Shown: positions 41,826 to 50,420, counted from the first letter of the stretch. The stretch: 64,000 nt of DNA from Ideonella dechloratans (GCF_021049305.1 NZ_CP088081.1:1488001-1552000); one strand, 5' to 3'. Made by a program: numbers and translations. Notes: generated by a model from the sequence alone, not told the origin.

Positions 41826-42593
41826 ATGCTGACGTTCCAGTCTTCCCAGCGGGCGCCGCTGATGGCGTCCGACCTGAAGGTCGAGATGACGGCTGCCAAG
41901 ATCCTGCTGATTGACGACGATTCCCGTCTGACCGCGATGGTGGGCGACTACCTGCGCGGCCATGGCTACGAAGTGGAGACCGCCGGTTCGCTCGCCGAAG
42001 GGCGTTCCCGCTTGCAGGTGGGGGCCTTCGAGGCCCTGGTGCTGGACTTGATGCTGCCCGATGGCGACGGTCTGGACCTGACCCGCGAGCTCCGCAACGA
42101 TGCTCGGCTCAAGCGCCTGCCCCTGCTGATGCTGACCGCGCGCGGCGAGCCCATGGACCGCATCGTCGGCCTGGAACTGGGCGCGGACGACTACCTGCCC
42201 AAGCCCTTCGAGCCGCGCGAGCTGCTGGCACGCATCAAGGCCCTGCTGCGCCGGGCCACGCCCGAGCCCGAGGTCGAGGACGTGCTGGAGTTCGGCCGTC
42301 TGGAAGTCGATCTCGGCGCCCGGGAGGCTCGGTTGGATGGCAAGCGCTGCGAGCTGACCAGCCACCAGTTCGATCTGCTGGCCGTGCTGGCCCAGAGCCC
42401 GGGCCGGGTGCTGAGCCGGGATCAGATCATGGATGCGCTCAAGGGCCATCCGCTCGAGGCCTTCGATCGCTCCATCGACGTGCATGTCTCCCGCATCCGC
42501 GCGGTGATCGAGGATGACCCGAAGAACCCGAAGCGGGTGTTGACCGTGCGCGGCACGGGCTACGTTTTCGCGCGGCGCCAGGACGCGGATTGA
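41826..42593 (+). CDS. OmpR/CpxR-type response regulator
   Basis: 255 residues; the receiver domain begins after a 20-residue extension (ILLIDDDSR). Phospho-Asp in LVLDLMLPDGDG, Thr in MLTARG and Lys in DDYLPKPFEPREL are intact. The C-terminal winged helix (about 155-250) contains LTSHQFDLLAVLAQSPGRVLSRDQ (core DLLAVLAQSPGRVLSRDQ) and VRGTGYVF. AGGGAG lies 5 nt before ATG 41826. Its stop overlaps the TTG start of the cognate kinase. Sequence features lie between OmpR and CpxR; the CpxR-like box upstream favours an envelope-stress role, which is inference. Confidence 0.92.
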   Translation: MLTFQSSQRAPLMASDLKVEMTAAKILLIDDDSRLTAMVGDYLRGHGYEVETAGSLAEGRSRLQVGAFEALVLDLMLPDGDGLDLTRELRNDARLKRLPLLMLTARGEPMDRIVGLELGADDYLPKPFEPRELLARIKALLRRATPEPEVEDVLEFGRLEVDLGAREARLDGKRCELTSHQFDLLAVLAQSPGRVLSRDQIMDALKGHPLEAFDRSIDVHVSRIRAVIEDDPKNPKRVLTVRGTGYVFARRQDAD

Positions 42594-44113
42594 GATCCCT
42601 CTACATCCGGATCTGGCTGACCGTCATCGCGGCGCTGGCGCTGTTTGCGCTGGCCTCCGGTTGGCTGCTGGAGCGCCACCTGTCCCAGGAAAGGGCCCGG
42701 GCCGATGCCCTGCTGTCCGAGCGTCTGGCCGGCTGGGGACCCTTGATCCAGGGCTCGCTGCCGCCCCGCACCGCCTCGCTGGCCGACCAGACGACCGCGC
42801 TGGAGGACTGGTCGCACCGCATGCACACGCCGCTGGCCTTGCTGGATGCCCAGGGGCAGCGCATCGCCGCGTCCCGGCGCTACCTGGACATCGAGGCCGA
42901 AGGCCACGGGCGGCCGCTGACGGTGCCGCTGGAGGATGGGCGCAAGCTCTCCATCATGCGACCGGACCTGCGGATGCTGCCGCTGCGGCGTCTGCCGCCG
43001 GAGGTCGGGGCTTCCGGGCCACCCCGCGATGAGTTCAGGGGCTTTCCCGACGAGCGTCCGGGTGGGGCTCCCGGCGACGAGCGGGGCGGCCCGCTGGAGG
43101 CGTTGGAGAACGGGCGGCCGCCCAACCCCGTCGGGCCCGCGCCGGCAGGTGCGGAGCATGGCCCCGGAGGGGCACGGCCCCAGCTGCCGCCACCGGGCTT
43201 CCTGCTGGGGCCGGGTGGGGAATGGCCGGCCAGCCTGGGCTTGGTCGTGCTGCTGGCCATGCTGTTCATGGCGGTGGCCGCCGGTGCCTATCCGGTGGTG
43301 CGCAGCATCACCGGCCGGCTGGAACGGCTCAAGCAGGGTGTGGAAGCCTTTGGTGCCGGCGCGCTGGCGCAGCGGGTCCAGGAAGAGGGCAAGGACGAGG
43401 TGGCCGCCCTGGCGGCCAGCTTCAACCGTGCCGCGCAGCGCATCCAGTCCCTGGTGCAGTCCAACCAGAGCCTGCTGGCCAATGCCAGCCACGAGCTGCG
43501 TTCGCCCCTGGCGCGCCTGAAGATGGCCCTGTCCATGATGGACGATGCGGCCCCGGCGCAACGGGTGTCCTTGCGCAAGGAGATCGAGGTCAACATCCGC
43601 GAGCTGGATGCCCTGGTGGAAGAGGTGCTGCTGTCCAGCCGGCTGGAGGCCGGCGTGGCGGTGGATCTGGAGGACCCGGTCGATGCCCTGGCGGTCATGG
43701 CCGAGGAGGCCAGTCGGGTGGGCGCCCAGGTCGAAGGCCTGCCCCTGATGCTGCGGGGCAGCGAGCGGCTGCTGCGCCGCGCGGTGCGCAACCTGCTGGA
43801 GAACGCTCACCGCTACGGTGGCCAGGATGTCCGGGCCGAACTGCTGCAACTGGCCACCGGCGAGGTGCAGCTGAGGGTCTGTGACCGCGGCCCGGGGGTG
43901 CCCGAGGCCGAGCGCGAGCGGATCTTCGAGCCCTTCTACCGCATGCCCGGACATGCCGAGCGCGAGGGGGGCGTGGGCCTGGGGCTGGCGCTGGTCCGTC
44001 AGATCGCCCGGCGCCATGGAGGCCGCGTGCACTGCGAGCCGCGCGACGGCGGTGGCAGCTGCTTCGTGCTCACCCTGCCGGCGGCGCGCCTGCTGCAGGC
44101 CGCGGGGGTCTGA
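42590..44113 (+). CDS. Membrane sensor histidine kinase with Pro/Gly-rich periplasmic loop
   Basis: 507 residues. The start is TTG 42590, overlapping the regulator stop as TTGA. Two membrane segments (about 7-27 and 218-240) flank a periplasmic domain whose last 75 residues are strongly Pro, Gly and Arg-rich (FRGFPDERPGGAPGDERGG, then PAPAGAEHGPGGARP). HAMP follows (VVRSITGRLERLKQGVEAFGAG, core SITGRLERLKQ), then the His in LLANASHELRSPLARL, NLLENAHRYGG, RGPGVPEAERERIFEPF and GVGLGLALV. It should phosphorylate the adjacent regulator. The disordered-looking periplasmic stretch is unusual for a sensor. Converges with a MATE gene. Confidence 0.92.
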   Translation: MRSLYIRIWLTVIAALALFALASGWLLERHLSQERARADALLSERLAGWGPLIQGSLPPRTASLADQTTALEDWSHRMHTPLALLDAQGQRIAASRRYLDIEAEGHGRPLTVPLEDGRKLSIMRPDLRMLPLRRLPPEVGASGPPRDEFRGFPDERPGGAPGDERGGPLEALENGRPPNPVGPAPAGAEHGPGGARPQLPPPGFLLGPGGEWPASLGLVVLLAMLFMAVAAGAYPVVRSITGRLERLKQGVEAFGAGALAQRVQEEGKDEVAALAASFNRAAQRIQSLVQSNQSLLANASHELRSPLARLKMALSMMDDAAPAQRVSLRKEIEVNIRELDALVEEVLLSSRLEAGVAVDLEDPVDALAVMAEEASRVGAQVEGLPLMLRGSERLLRRAVRNLLENAHRYGGQDVRAELLQLATGEVQLRVCDRGPGVPEAERERIFEPFYRMPGHAEREGGVGLGLALVRQIARRHGGRVHCEPRDGGGSCFVLTLPAARLLQAAGV

Positions 44114-44123
44114 ACGACCGCCT

Positions 44124-44138
44124 GCCCGCCCCGCGGGC
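44124..44138. terminator. Weak stem-loop between convergent genes
   Basis: GCCCGC-CCC-GCGGGC, a 6-bp stem in the 31-bp gap between the histidine kinase and the MATE gene. There is no T-run on either side, so termination here is only a possibility. Confidence 0.3.
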
Positions 44139-44144
44139 CGGGCA

Positions 44145-45542
44145 TCACACGGCGGGCGAGGCCGACGTTCCGGGCGAGACGCGCCGCCGCAGCACCCAGC
44201 CCTGCAGCGCCGTCAACCCGGTGCCTGCGGCCAGCAGTCCCAGCGTGGCGGCGGTCCAGAAGCCGGGTGCGCCCTGCAGCGATGAGGGCACTGCGCCCGT
44301 CACGTTGAAAGCCAGCAGGTAGCCTCCCCCCAACCCCACGCCCCACAGCGAGAACGCATAGACCACCATCGGCGCCGTGGCGATGCGCCAGGCCCGCAGC
44401 GTGAAGGCCACCACGGTCTGCACCGCGTCGGCCACATGGAACACGGCCAGCCAGGCCAGCAGGGGCAGGGTGGCGGCCACCACCGCCGCGTCGCGGGTGT
44501 AGAGCTGCAGCACCGGGGTGCGGGCCAGGTAGACGGCGCAACCCACCAGGGCGGCCAGTCCGGCACCCAGCCAGAGTCCGTGCCAGCCCAGCCGGCGGGC
44601 GTCGCCCAGGGCCTGTGCACCGATGCGCTGGGCCACCAGTGTGCTGGTGGCGTTGCCCACCGACATCGGCAGCATGAACATCAGCGAGATCAGGTTCATC
44701 GCGATCTGGTGGCCGGCCACCGGCGTGGTCCCCAGGCGGGCGATGAACAGGGCCATGAAGCTGAAGCCGGTCACTTCGATCAGGAAGCCCGCGCCCATGG
44801 GCACGCCCAGGCGCAGCAGCTCCCACAGCGCGGGAGCGTGCGGGCGGCGCAGACCCTGTTCGAACAGCAGGAAGCGGGTGTAAAAGGAGTCGCGGCGCAG
44901 CCAGGCCCAGGCGCCGGCCGTCTGGGCCCACAGCACGATGACCGTGGCCCAGGCGCAGCCGGCCACGCCCAGCGAGGGCAGGCCAAGGGCCGGCCAGCCG
45001 TTCACCAGCGCGATGGTCAGGGGGACCTTCAGCGAGAGCCCGCCCAGCTGCAGCAGCATCACCGGCTTGGGGCGCGACACGGCGGTGGTGAAGGCGCGGA
45101 ACACCGTGAACACCAGAGCGGCCGGCAGGGCCAGGGTCAGGGCACGCAGGTAGCTGCGGGTGCGCTCGGCCACCTCCGGGCCCGCCTTGGCCATCCACAG
45201 GAAGGGCTCGGGCCACCACAGGAACAGCGCACCCAGGGCGGACAGCCCGAGGGCCAGCCACAGGCCCTGGTGGAACTGGTCCCCAGCGGCTTCATGCCGC
45301 CCCGCGCCGTGCAACTGGCCCACCACAGGCGAGAGGGCCAGCACCACCCCCATGAAGCCGATGATGATGGTGATGTAGGCTGCGGTGCCCACCGCGAAGG
45401 CCGCCAGGTCCAGGGGGGAATGACGGCCCACCACCACCGTGTCCACCGTGTTGAAGGCGAGCACCGCCAACTGGCCGATGTAGACCGGCCAGGCCAGGGG
45501 GACGATGCGCCGCACGCTGGCCAGCCAGCTGCGGTCGCTCAT
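44145..45542 (-). CDS. MATE-family multidrug/cation efflux transporter
   Basis: 465 residues with about twelve hydrophobic segments. The MATE pattern is seen at the N-terminus (WPVYIGQLAVLAFNTVDTVVVGRHS, core AFNTVDTVVVG) with ALSPVVGQLHGAG, and again in the second half (GVPMGAGFLIEVTGF...HQIAMNLISLMFMLPMSVGNATSTLVAQRIG, core AMNLISLMFMLPMSVG). MATE proteins expel drugs or metabolites in exchange for H+ or Na+. ATG 45542 overlaps the stop of the DUF1289 gene (ATGA), so the two are translationally coupled. The substrate is not predictable. Confidence 0.92.
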   Translation of the reverse strand: MSDRSWLASVRRIVPLAWPVYIGQLAVLAFNTVDTVVVGRHSPLDLAAFAVGTAAYITIIIGFMGVVLALSPVVGQLHGAGRHEAAGDQFHQGLWLALGLSALGALFLWWPEPFLWMAKAGPEVAERTRSYLRALTLALPAALVFTVFRAFTTAVSRPKPVMLLQLGGLSLKVPLTIALVNGWPALGLPSLGVAGCAWATVIVLWAQTAGAWAWLRRDSFYTRFLLFEQGLRRPHAPALWELLRLGVPMGAGFLIEVTGFSFMALFIARLGTTPVAGHQIAMNLISLMFMLPMSVGNATSTLVAQRIGAQALGDARRLGWHGLWLGAGLAALVGCAVYLARTPVLQLYTRDAAVVAATLPLLAWLAVFHVADAVQTVVAFTLRAWRIATAPMVVYAFSLWGVGLGGGYLLAFNVTGAVPSSLQGAPGFWTAATLGLLAAGTGLTALQGWVLRRRVSPGTSASPAV

Positions 45543-45964
45543 CGGGCGTCCGCCGGGTCGGCCCCTCGGGCCCGCTCGGCATAGCGGTTGAAGCGCCAGG
45601 CCGTGCCTTCCAGCGTGATGCGCTGCCAGACCTGGCGCTTCTCGGCCGGGCTCAGCACGGGCCAGTTCTGCACCTCGTCCTCGGTGCGGCCACAGCCCTT
45701 GCAGACGGCGTCGCCCTGGGCGGTGGAGCAGATGGCGATGCAGGGGGCGTCGGGCGTGCTGTCGTACCAGGCCAGCCAGGCCGCCAGGGCCGCCGGGCTG
45801 AGCGCCGCCTCGTCCACCTCGCGGGCCTGCCGGTAGACCAGCAGGGCATAGGGCTCGCCCAGGGCCAGCACCTCGGGGCAGGCGGTCACGCCATCGGGTG
45901 AGGGCGAGCGTTCGCGCCACCAGTTGATGGCGGATTCGAGGTCGGAAATGTGGATGCCGGCCAT
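45539..45964 (-). CDS. DUF3717/DUF1289 protein
   Basis: 141 residues from ATG 45964. The N-terminal part (ISDLESAINWWRERSPSPDG, continuing ACPEVLALGEPYALLVY) matches the DUF3717 type; the C-terminal part carries the DUF1289 four-cysteine pattern PCIAICSTAQGDAVCKGCGR followed by EVQNWPVLSPAEKRQVWQRI, which probably binds a metal or an Fe-S cluster. This fusion is typical of Burkholderiales. Function is unknown. It overlaps the MATE gene by 4 bp. Longer in-frame starts upstream give Pro/Arg-rich sequence unlikely to be protein. Confidence 0.8.
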   Translation of the reverse strand: MAGIHISDLESAINWWRERSPSPDGVTACPEVLALGEPYALLVYRQAREVDEAALSPAALAAWLAWYDSTPDAPCIAICSTAQGDAVCKGCGRTEDEVQNWPVLSPAEKRQVWQRITLEGTAWRFNRYAERARGADPADAR

Positions 45965-46067
45965 GGCGTCGTCGTGCGTGCAGAAGAGCCACCGTCCGGG
46001 TGGCCTCCGATGCAGAAGGGCCGGCCGACGGGGCTCAGGGAGAGTTCGGAGCGCGGGCGGTGGTCCA

Positions 46068-46091
46068 GCCGGTCGGCGGCGCCGAACCGGC
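46068..46091 (-). terminator. GC-rich stem-loop after the small membrane-peptide gene
   Basis: GCCGGT (46068-46073) pairs with ACCGGC (46086-46091), and CGG with CCG inside, with one bulged A. It lies about 25 bp past the stop of the 35-residue gene. No T-run follows. Confidence 0.3.
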
Positions 46092-46115
46092 CACGCGTGC
46101 CGCATGTTCCGCCCG

Positions 46116-46223
46116 TCACTGGCGGACCCACAGGCCGCCCGCGACACCCGCCAGGACCAGCATCAGGACGATGCAAGCCGCCCAGATCCCCATTCTTGAG
46201 CCTACTTCCAGGTCTTCGAGCAT
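46116..46223 (-). CDS. 35-residue single-span membrane peptide
   Basis: Not a previously named family to my knowledge. The ATG at 46223 is preceded by GGAGG with a 5-nt spacer, one of the best ribosome sites in the window. The peptide has an acidic N-terminus (MLEDLEVGSRMG), one hydrophobic helix of about 20 residues (IWAACIVLMLVLAGVAGGLW) and a short basic end (VRQ), giving a likely inner-membrane topology with the N-terminus inside or outside undetermined. It lies alone in a 334-bp gap between the acyl-CoA synthetase/GNAT gene and the DUF3717/DUF1289 gene, all on the minus strand. I see nothing else in that gap apart from a stem-loop downstream. Confidence 0.55.
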   Translation of the reverse strand: MLEDLEVGSRMGIWAACIVLMLVLAGVAGGLWVRQ

Positions 46224-46298
46224 GGTGACCTCCGCAATCGTGGCGGGTGAACGGCCATTGTAGGAGACCGGCGGCCGCAACCGGTCAGAAGCTCGACC

Positions 46299-49046
46299 TT
46301 ACAGGAGGTAGGTGCACAGCCGGAAGTCGGGGTCTTCCGGATAGGGTTTGACCTCGAAGTGCAGGCTGCGCATCAGGCGAAGCATGCTGTCGTTGTGGGT
46401 CAGCACCAGGCCCTGGATCTCGCTGAGCCCCTTGGCGCGGGCGACATCGATGATGGACAGCATCAGGCGCGAGCCCAGTCCCTGGCCGGACACGCTGTCG
46501 GCCACCACCAGCGAGAACTCGCAGGTGGTCTGGTCCGGGTTGGTGATGTAGCGCGAGACGCCGATGATCTCCTCGCGGTCGGTGAAACTGCCGTCCTCGT
46601 TCGCCTGACGGTGGTGGCGCACGGCCACCAGCGCCATCTCGCGGTCGTAGTCGATGAGGGTGTAGCGCGCCAGCATGCGGGCCGGCATCTCCTGCATCGC
46701 GCTGACGAAGCGGAAGTAGCGGCTTTCCGGCGACAGACCGCGCACCAGGGCCTGCAGCATGTCGGCGTCGTCAGGCTGGATGGGGCGGATGGTGCACAGC
46801 CCGCCGCCCTTGAGCGGCCACTCGCGCGCCAGCCCGGCCGGGTAGGGCAGGATGGCCAGATGCTGGTAGGGCAGGCTCGACGAGGGCGCGGCCGGTTCCA
46901 CCACGATGCGTGCATCCACCGCCACCGCCCCGGTCTCGTCCAGGATGATGGGGTTGATGTCCATCTCACGCAGCTGGGGCAGGGCGCAGACCATTTCCGA
47001 CACCCGCAGCAGCACCTGTTCCAGCGCGTCCACGTCCACGGGTGGCGCGCCGCGCCAGCTGCCCAGCGTCTCGGCCACGCGGGCCCGCTCGATCAGACGG
47101 TGGGCCAGGAACTGGTTGAGCGGCGGCAGCTCCATGGCCCGGTCGGCGATCAGCTCGATCATCGTGCCGCCGGCACCGAAGGTGATCACCGGACCGAAGG
47201 GGTCGTCGGTGGTCATGCCGATGTAGAGTTCCCGCCCGCGCGGCTTGCCACTCATGGGCTGGATGGTGACGCCGTTGATGCGGGCCTGGGGCTGCACCTT
47301 GGCCACCGCGGCCAGCATGTCGTTGTAGGTGTCGCGCACCTGGGTGGCGGTCATCAGATTGAGCGCCACGCCGCGCACATCGCTCTTGTGGCTGATGTCG
47401 GGCGAGTCGATCTTCAGTGCCACCGGGTAGCCCAGCTGGCTGGCGATCAGCATGGCCTCGCTGGCGCTGCGGGCCAGCATGGTGCGCGTGACCGGGATGT
47501 GGAAGGCCGCCAGCAGGGCCTTGGATTCCATCTCGGTCAGCACATGGCGCCGCTCGGCCAGCACGCTCTCGATCAGCAGGCGCGCGCCCTCGGCGTCCGG
47601 GCTGTCCAGCGCGCTCATCGGCGGCGGGGTCTGCTGCAGCAGCTGCTGGTTCTGGTAGAAGCTGGCGAGGTTGCCGAAGGCCTCCACGGCGGCTTCCGGG
47701 GTGCGGAAGTTGGCCACCGCATGCTGGGCCAGCAGGGTGCGTGCCCCGCGCACCGTCTCGTCACCCATCCAGCAGGCCACCACCGGCTTGCCCTGCAGGT
47801 GGGCCACCTCGGTCACGGCGGTGGCCACGGTGTCGGGTTCGGTCCCCGGCAGGCCGCCGGGTTTGGGCGAGTAGATCACCAGGGCGCCGTCCACCCCGGC
47901 ATCGCCGCTGGCGGCCTTCAGGGCCGCAGCGTACTGCGCGCCGGTGGCCTCCTCGCCCAGGTCGATCACCTGGCCCAGCGTGGCCTGGCTGCCCAGCTGC
48001 GGTGCCAGGCCGATGCGGCTGGCGTCGCCCAGCCGGGCCACTTCCAGGCCCAGGTCGTTGGCCCAGTCGGCGGCCAGCACAGCCGGCCCGCCGCCGTTGG
48101 TGATGATGGCCAGCCGGTTGCCCACCGGCCGGTAGCGCGAGGCCAGGCATTTGGCCGCGGAGAACAACTGGGTGAAGGCGCGCACGCGCACCACGCCGGC
48201 ACGCCGCAGGGCGGCCTCGAACACGTCGTCCGAGCCGACGATGGCGGCCGAGTGGGTCAGCGCGGCGTGGGAGCCGGCCGGCTTGCGCCCGGCCTTCATC
48301 ACCACCACGGGCTTGATCGAGGCAGCCGCCCGCAGCGCGCTCATGAAGCGCCGCGCGTTGCGGATGCCTTCCATGTAGATCAGGATGCTGTGGGTGGCGC
48401 TGTCATTGGCCAGGTAATCCAGCACCTCCGCCAGGCCCAGCGAGCTGTTCGCGCCCAGCGAGACCACGGTGGAGAAGCCCACGCCGTTGTGGCGCGCCCA
48501 GTCGAGGATGGAGGTGGTCAGCGCGCCCGACTGCGACACCAGGGCCAGCGGACCCTGCTGGGCCAGCGGGCCGGTGGCGCCCGCGTTCAGGTGGGCCGAG
48601 GGGCGCTGGAAGCCCAGGCTGTTGGGGCCCAGCAGCGGCATGTGGTGGCGGCGGGCCACGGCATGCAGCGCGGCACAGGTGCTTTGCGGCAGGCCCGAGG
48701 ACAGCACCATGGCCGCGCGGCAGCGGATGCGCCCGGCGATCTCCAGGGCAGCCTCGATCTGGGCATCGGGCAGGGCGATGATGGCCAGATCGGCACGCGT
48801 CTGGGCCAGTTCGGACAGTTTGGCGGTGATCTCGCCTTCGATGTCCAGCCGCGTGACAGGTCCGGAGAAGCCGCTTTCTTCCAGCGATTGCAGCAGCACC
48901 CGCCCCAGGGGCGTGGCGGAATCCGGCTGGGCCGGGTTGCCCGCGAAGACCACCAGGGACCGCGGGGTGAACAGGGAGGTCAGAAAGTGCTTGTCCACGG
49001 GAGGGCTCATCCGCGCGAGCGGCAGGTTCTGGGATGGGCGCAGCAT
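46299..49046 (-). CDS. Acyl-CoA synthetase (ADP-forming)-like/GNAT acetyltransferase fusion, Pat type
   Basis: 915 residues. The first ~700 residues resemble ADP-forming acetyl-CoA synthetase: a CoA-binding part (FTPRSLVVFAGNP, VSQSGALTTSI), the phospho-His region ALTHSAAIVGSDD and an ATP-grasp part (GYPVALKIDSPDISHKSDV; GAGGTMIELIADRA). The last ~165 residues are a GNAT domain with VSGQGLGSRLM as the acetyl-CoA loop. This is the layout of Pat lysine acetyltransferases, which acetylate and switch off acyl-CoA synthetases; the synthetase-like part is often inactive and regulatory. Start ATG 49046 has GGAAGG upstream; ATG 49010 is a weaker alternative. Monocistronic by position. Confidence 0.9.
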   Translation of the reverse strand: MLRPSQNLPLARMSPPVDKHFLTSLFTPRSLVVFAGNPAQPDSATPLGRVLLQSLEESGFSGPVTRLDIEGEITAKLSELAQTRADLAIIALPDAQIEAALEIAGRIRCRAAMVLSSGLPQSTCAALHAVARRHHMPLLGPNSLGFQRPSAHLNAGATGPLAQQGPLALVSQSGALTTSILDWARHNGVGFSTVVSLGANSSLGLAEVLDYLANDSATHSILIYMEGIRNARRFMSALRAAASIKPVVVMKAGRKPAGSHAALTHSAAIVGSDDVFEAALRRAGVVRVRAFTQLFSAAKCLASRYRPVGNRLAIITNGGGPAVLAADWANDLGLEVARLGDASRIGLAPQLGSQATLGQVIDLGEEATGAQYAAALKAASGDAGVDGALVIYSPKPGGLPGTEPDTVATAVTEVAHLQGKPVVACWMGDETVRGARTLLAQHAVANFRTPEAAVEAFGNLASFYQNQQLLQQTPPPMSALDSPDAEGARLLIESVLAERRHVLTEMESKALLAAFHIPVTRTMLARSASEAMLIASQLGYPVALKIDSPDISHKSDVRGVALNLMTATQVRDTYNDMLAAVAKVQPQARINGVTIQPMSGKPRGRELYIGMTTDDPFGPVITFGAGGTMIELIADRAMELPPLNQFLAHRLIERARVAETLGSWRGAPPVDVDALEQVLLRVSEMVCALPQLREMDINPIILDETGAVAVDARIVVEPAAPSSSLPYQHLAILPYPAGLAREWPLKGGGLCTIRPIQPDDADMLQALVRGLSPESRYFRFVSAMQEMPARMLARYTLIDYDREMALVAVRHHRQANEDGSFTDREEIIGVSRYITNPDQTTCEFSLVVADSVSGQGLGSRLMLSIIDVARAKGLSEIQGLVLTHNDSMLRLMRSLHFEVKPYPEDPDFRLCTYLL

Positions 49047-49129
49047 ACGATGCGCCTTCCGTTTGGGGGCGGAGAAAGAAGGGTGGGATTGCCCTTGATC
49101 AAGTGGGTGGGCAGGGATCACCCCAAATG

Positions 49130-49157
49130 CAACGGGCGACCCGGAGGTCGCCCGTTG
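49130..49157 (-). terminator. Intrinsic terminator-like stem-loop after the Rieske gene
   Basis: CAACGGGCGACC and GGTCGCCCGTTG form a perfect 12-bp stem with a CGGA loop, about 40 bp past the Rieske stop on the minus strand. Only a short TTT follows. Confidence 0.6.
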
Positions 49158-49197
49158 TGGAGGCCGGCGGGGCGGCCGGCGAGGGCAGGTCGCCGGC

Positions 49198-50319
49198 TTA
49201 CCAGGAGGCGCGGCCCATGCCCATGACGCGGCGGTACCACTCATGGAAGTGCTGCATGCCGTCCTCCATGGGGCTCTGGTAGGGCCCGACCTCGTCGTCG
49301 CCACGCTCGAACAGGGCCTTGCGGCCCAGGTCCATGCGCTCGCCGATCTCGTCGTCCTCGATGCAGGTCTCCATGTAGGCGGCCCGCTGGGCCTGGCAGA
49401 ACTCCGGCTCGAAGGCGGCGATCTCCTCGGGGTAGTAGAACTCCACCACGTTGAGTGTCTTCTGCGTGCTGACCGGGTACAGCGTGGAGACGGTCAGAAC
49501 CTTCGGGTACCACTCGATCATGATGTTCGGGTAGTAGGTCAGCCAGATGGCGCCCTGCTTGGGCGGTTGGCCGTCGTGGGCCTTGAGCACCTGGTCGCGC
49601 CAGTCCTTGTACACGGGCGAGCCGACCTTGCGCAGGCCGTCGAACACGCCCACCGTCTGCACCGAGTGGTGCTTCCCGAATTCCCAGCGCAGGTCGTCGC
49701 AGGTGACGAAGTTGCCCAGGCCGGGGTGGAAGGGGCCGACGTGGTAGTCCTCCAGGTAGACCTCGATGAAGGTCTTCCAGTTGTAGTTGCACTCGTGCAT
49801 CTCGACGTGGTCGAGCACGTAGCCGGAGAAGTCCAGGTCGGCGCGCGGGCCCAGGCCCGCCAGGTCGGCCGCGATGTCCCGGCCGTTGTCCTCGAACACC
49901 ATGCCGTTCCAGGTGCGCACCTTGTAGTTGTTCAGGTGCAGGCAGGGGTCGTGGTCGAAGTGCGGGGCGCCCACCAGTTGGCCGCCCAGATCGTAGGTCC
50001 AGCGGTGCAGCGGACAGACGATGTTGGACTTCGTGTTGCCACGGCCGCGCAGCATGACGGCCTGGCGATGGCGGCAGACGTTGGAGACGAGTTCGACACC
50101 CTTGTTGGTGCGGATCAGCGCGCGACCTTCGCCTTCCTGCGGGAGGGCGTAATAGTCGCCCACCTGCGGAACGGACAGTTCATGCGCCAGATAGCGCGGT
50201 CCGTGCTGAAAGATGAGTTCCTGCTCGCGGCGGAACAGGTCCTCGTCGAAATAGGTGCTGACAGAGAGTTGAGAGCGCGCGCGCTCCAGAGCTTCCAGCG
50301 TGATGCTCAGGTTCGACAT
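49198..50319 (-). CDS. Rieske-type aromatic-ring-hydroxylating oxygenase alpha subunit
   Basis: 373 residues. The Rieske 2Fe-2S motif is CRHRQAVML...CPLHRW (CxH-x15-17-CxxH) near residues 83-104. The mononuclear iron site is EVYLEDYHVGPFHPG near 190, with the two histidines, and an acidic ligand expected later. This is the alpha subunit of a non-heme iron oxygenase; the family includes choline and carnitine monooxygenases as well as ring dioxygenases. No beta subunit, ferredoxin or reductase gene is adjacent, so electron donors come from elsewhere. ATG 50319 opens the family-like sequence; a structured leader of about 95 nt with two hairpins precedes it. The substrate is unknown. Confidence 0.88.
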   Translation of the reverse strand: MSNLSITLEALERARSQLSVSTYFDEDLFRREQELIFQHGPRYLAHELSVPQVGDYYALPQEGEGRALIRTNKGVELVSNVCRHRQAVMLRGRGNTKSNIVCPLHRWTYDLGGQLVGAPHFDHDPCLHLNNYKVRTWNGMVFEDNGRDIAADLAGLGPRADLDFSGYVLDHVEMHECNYNWKTFIEVYLEDYHVGPFHPGLGNFVTCDDLRWEFGKHHSVQTVGVFDGLRKVGSPVYKDWRDQVLKAHDGQPPKQGAIWLTYYPNIMIEWYPKVLTVSTLYPVSTQKTLNVVEFYYPEEIAAFEPEFCQAQRAAYMETCIEDDEIGERMDLGRKALFERGDDEVGPYQSPMEDGMQHFHEWYRRVMGMGRASW

Positions 50320-50354
50320 GATCCCCAGGATCTCCAAAAAACATGTCTTGAAAC

Positions 50355-50413
50355 CCCCCACCCGGTGGCCCCGCGGGTGGGAATGAAAAAACCCCCACCG
50401 GCAGGGTGAGGGC
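50355..50413 (-). promoter_or_regulatory. Structured leader of the Rieske oxygenase gene, two stem-loops
   Basis: Read on the minus strand, GCCCTCACC-CTGCC-GGTGGGGG followed by six T (50386-50391) forms an 8-9 bp terminator-like hairpin. A second 8-bp stem, CCCACCCG/CGGGTGGG, spans 50357-50381. Both lie between a -10-like TACAAT and the ATG. Attenuation or mRNA protection is possible. No known riboswitch is recognised. Confidence 0.45.
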
Positions 50414-50420
50414 AACTTGA

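Noticed and set aside
46359..49226. Long plus-strand open frame opposite the acyl-CoA synthetase/GNAT gene
   Set aside because: No recognisable domain, biased composition, and it lies fully over a well-supported minus-strand gene.
50355..50413. Known riboswitch (for example guanidine mini-ykkC or glycine class)
   Set aside because: The loops and conserved bases of those classes are absent; only generic stem-loops can be supported.
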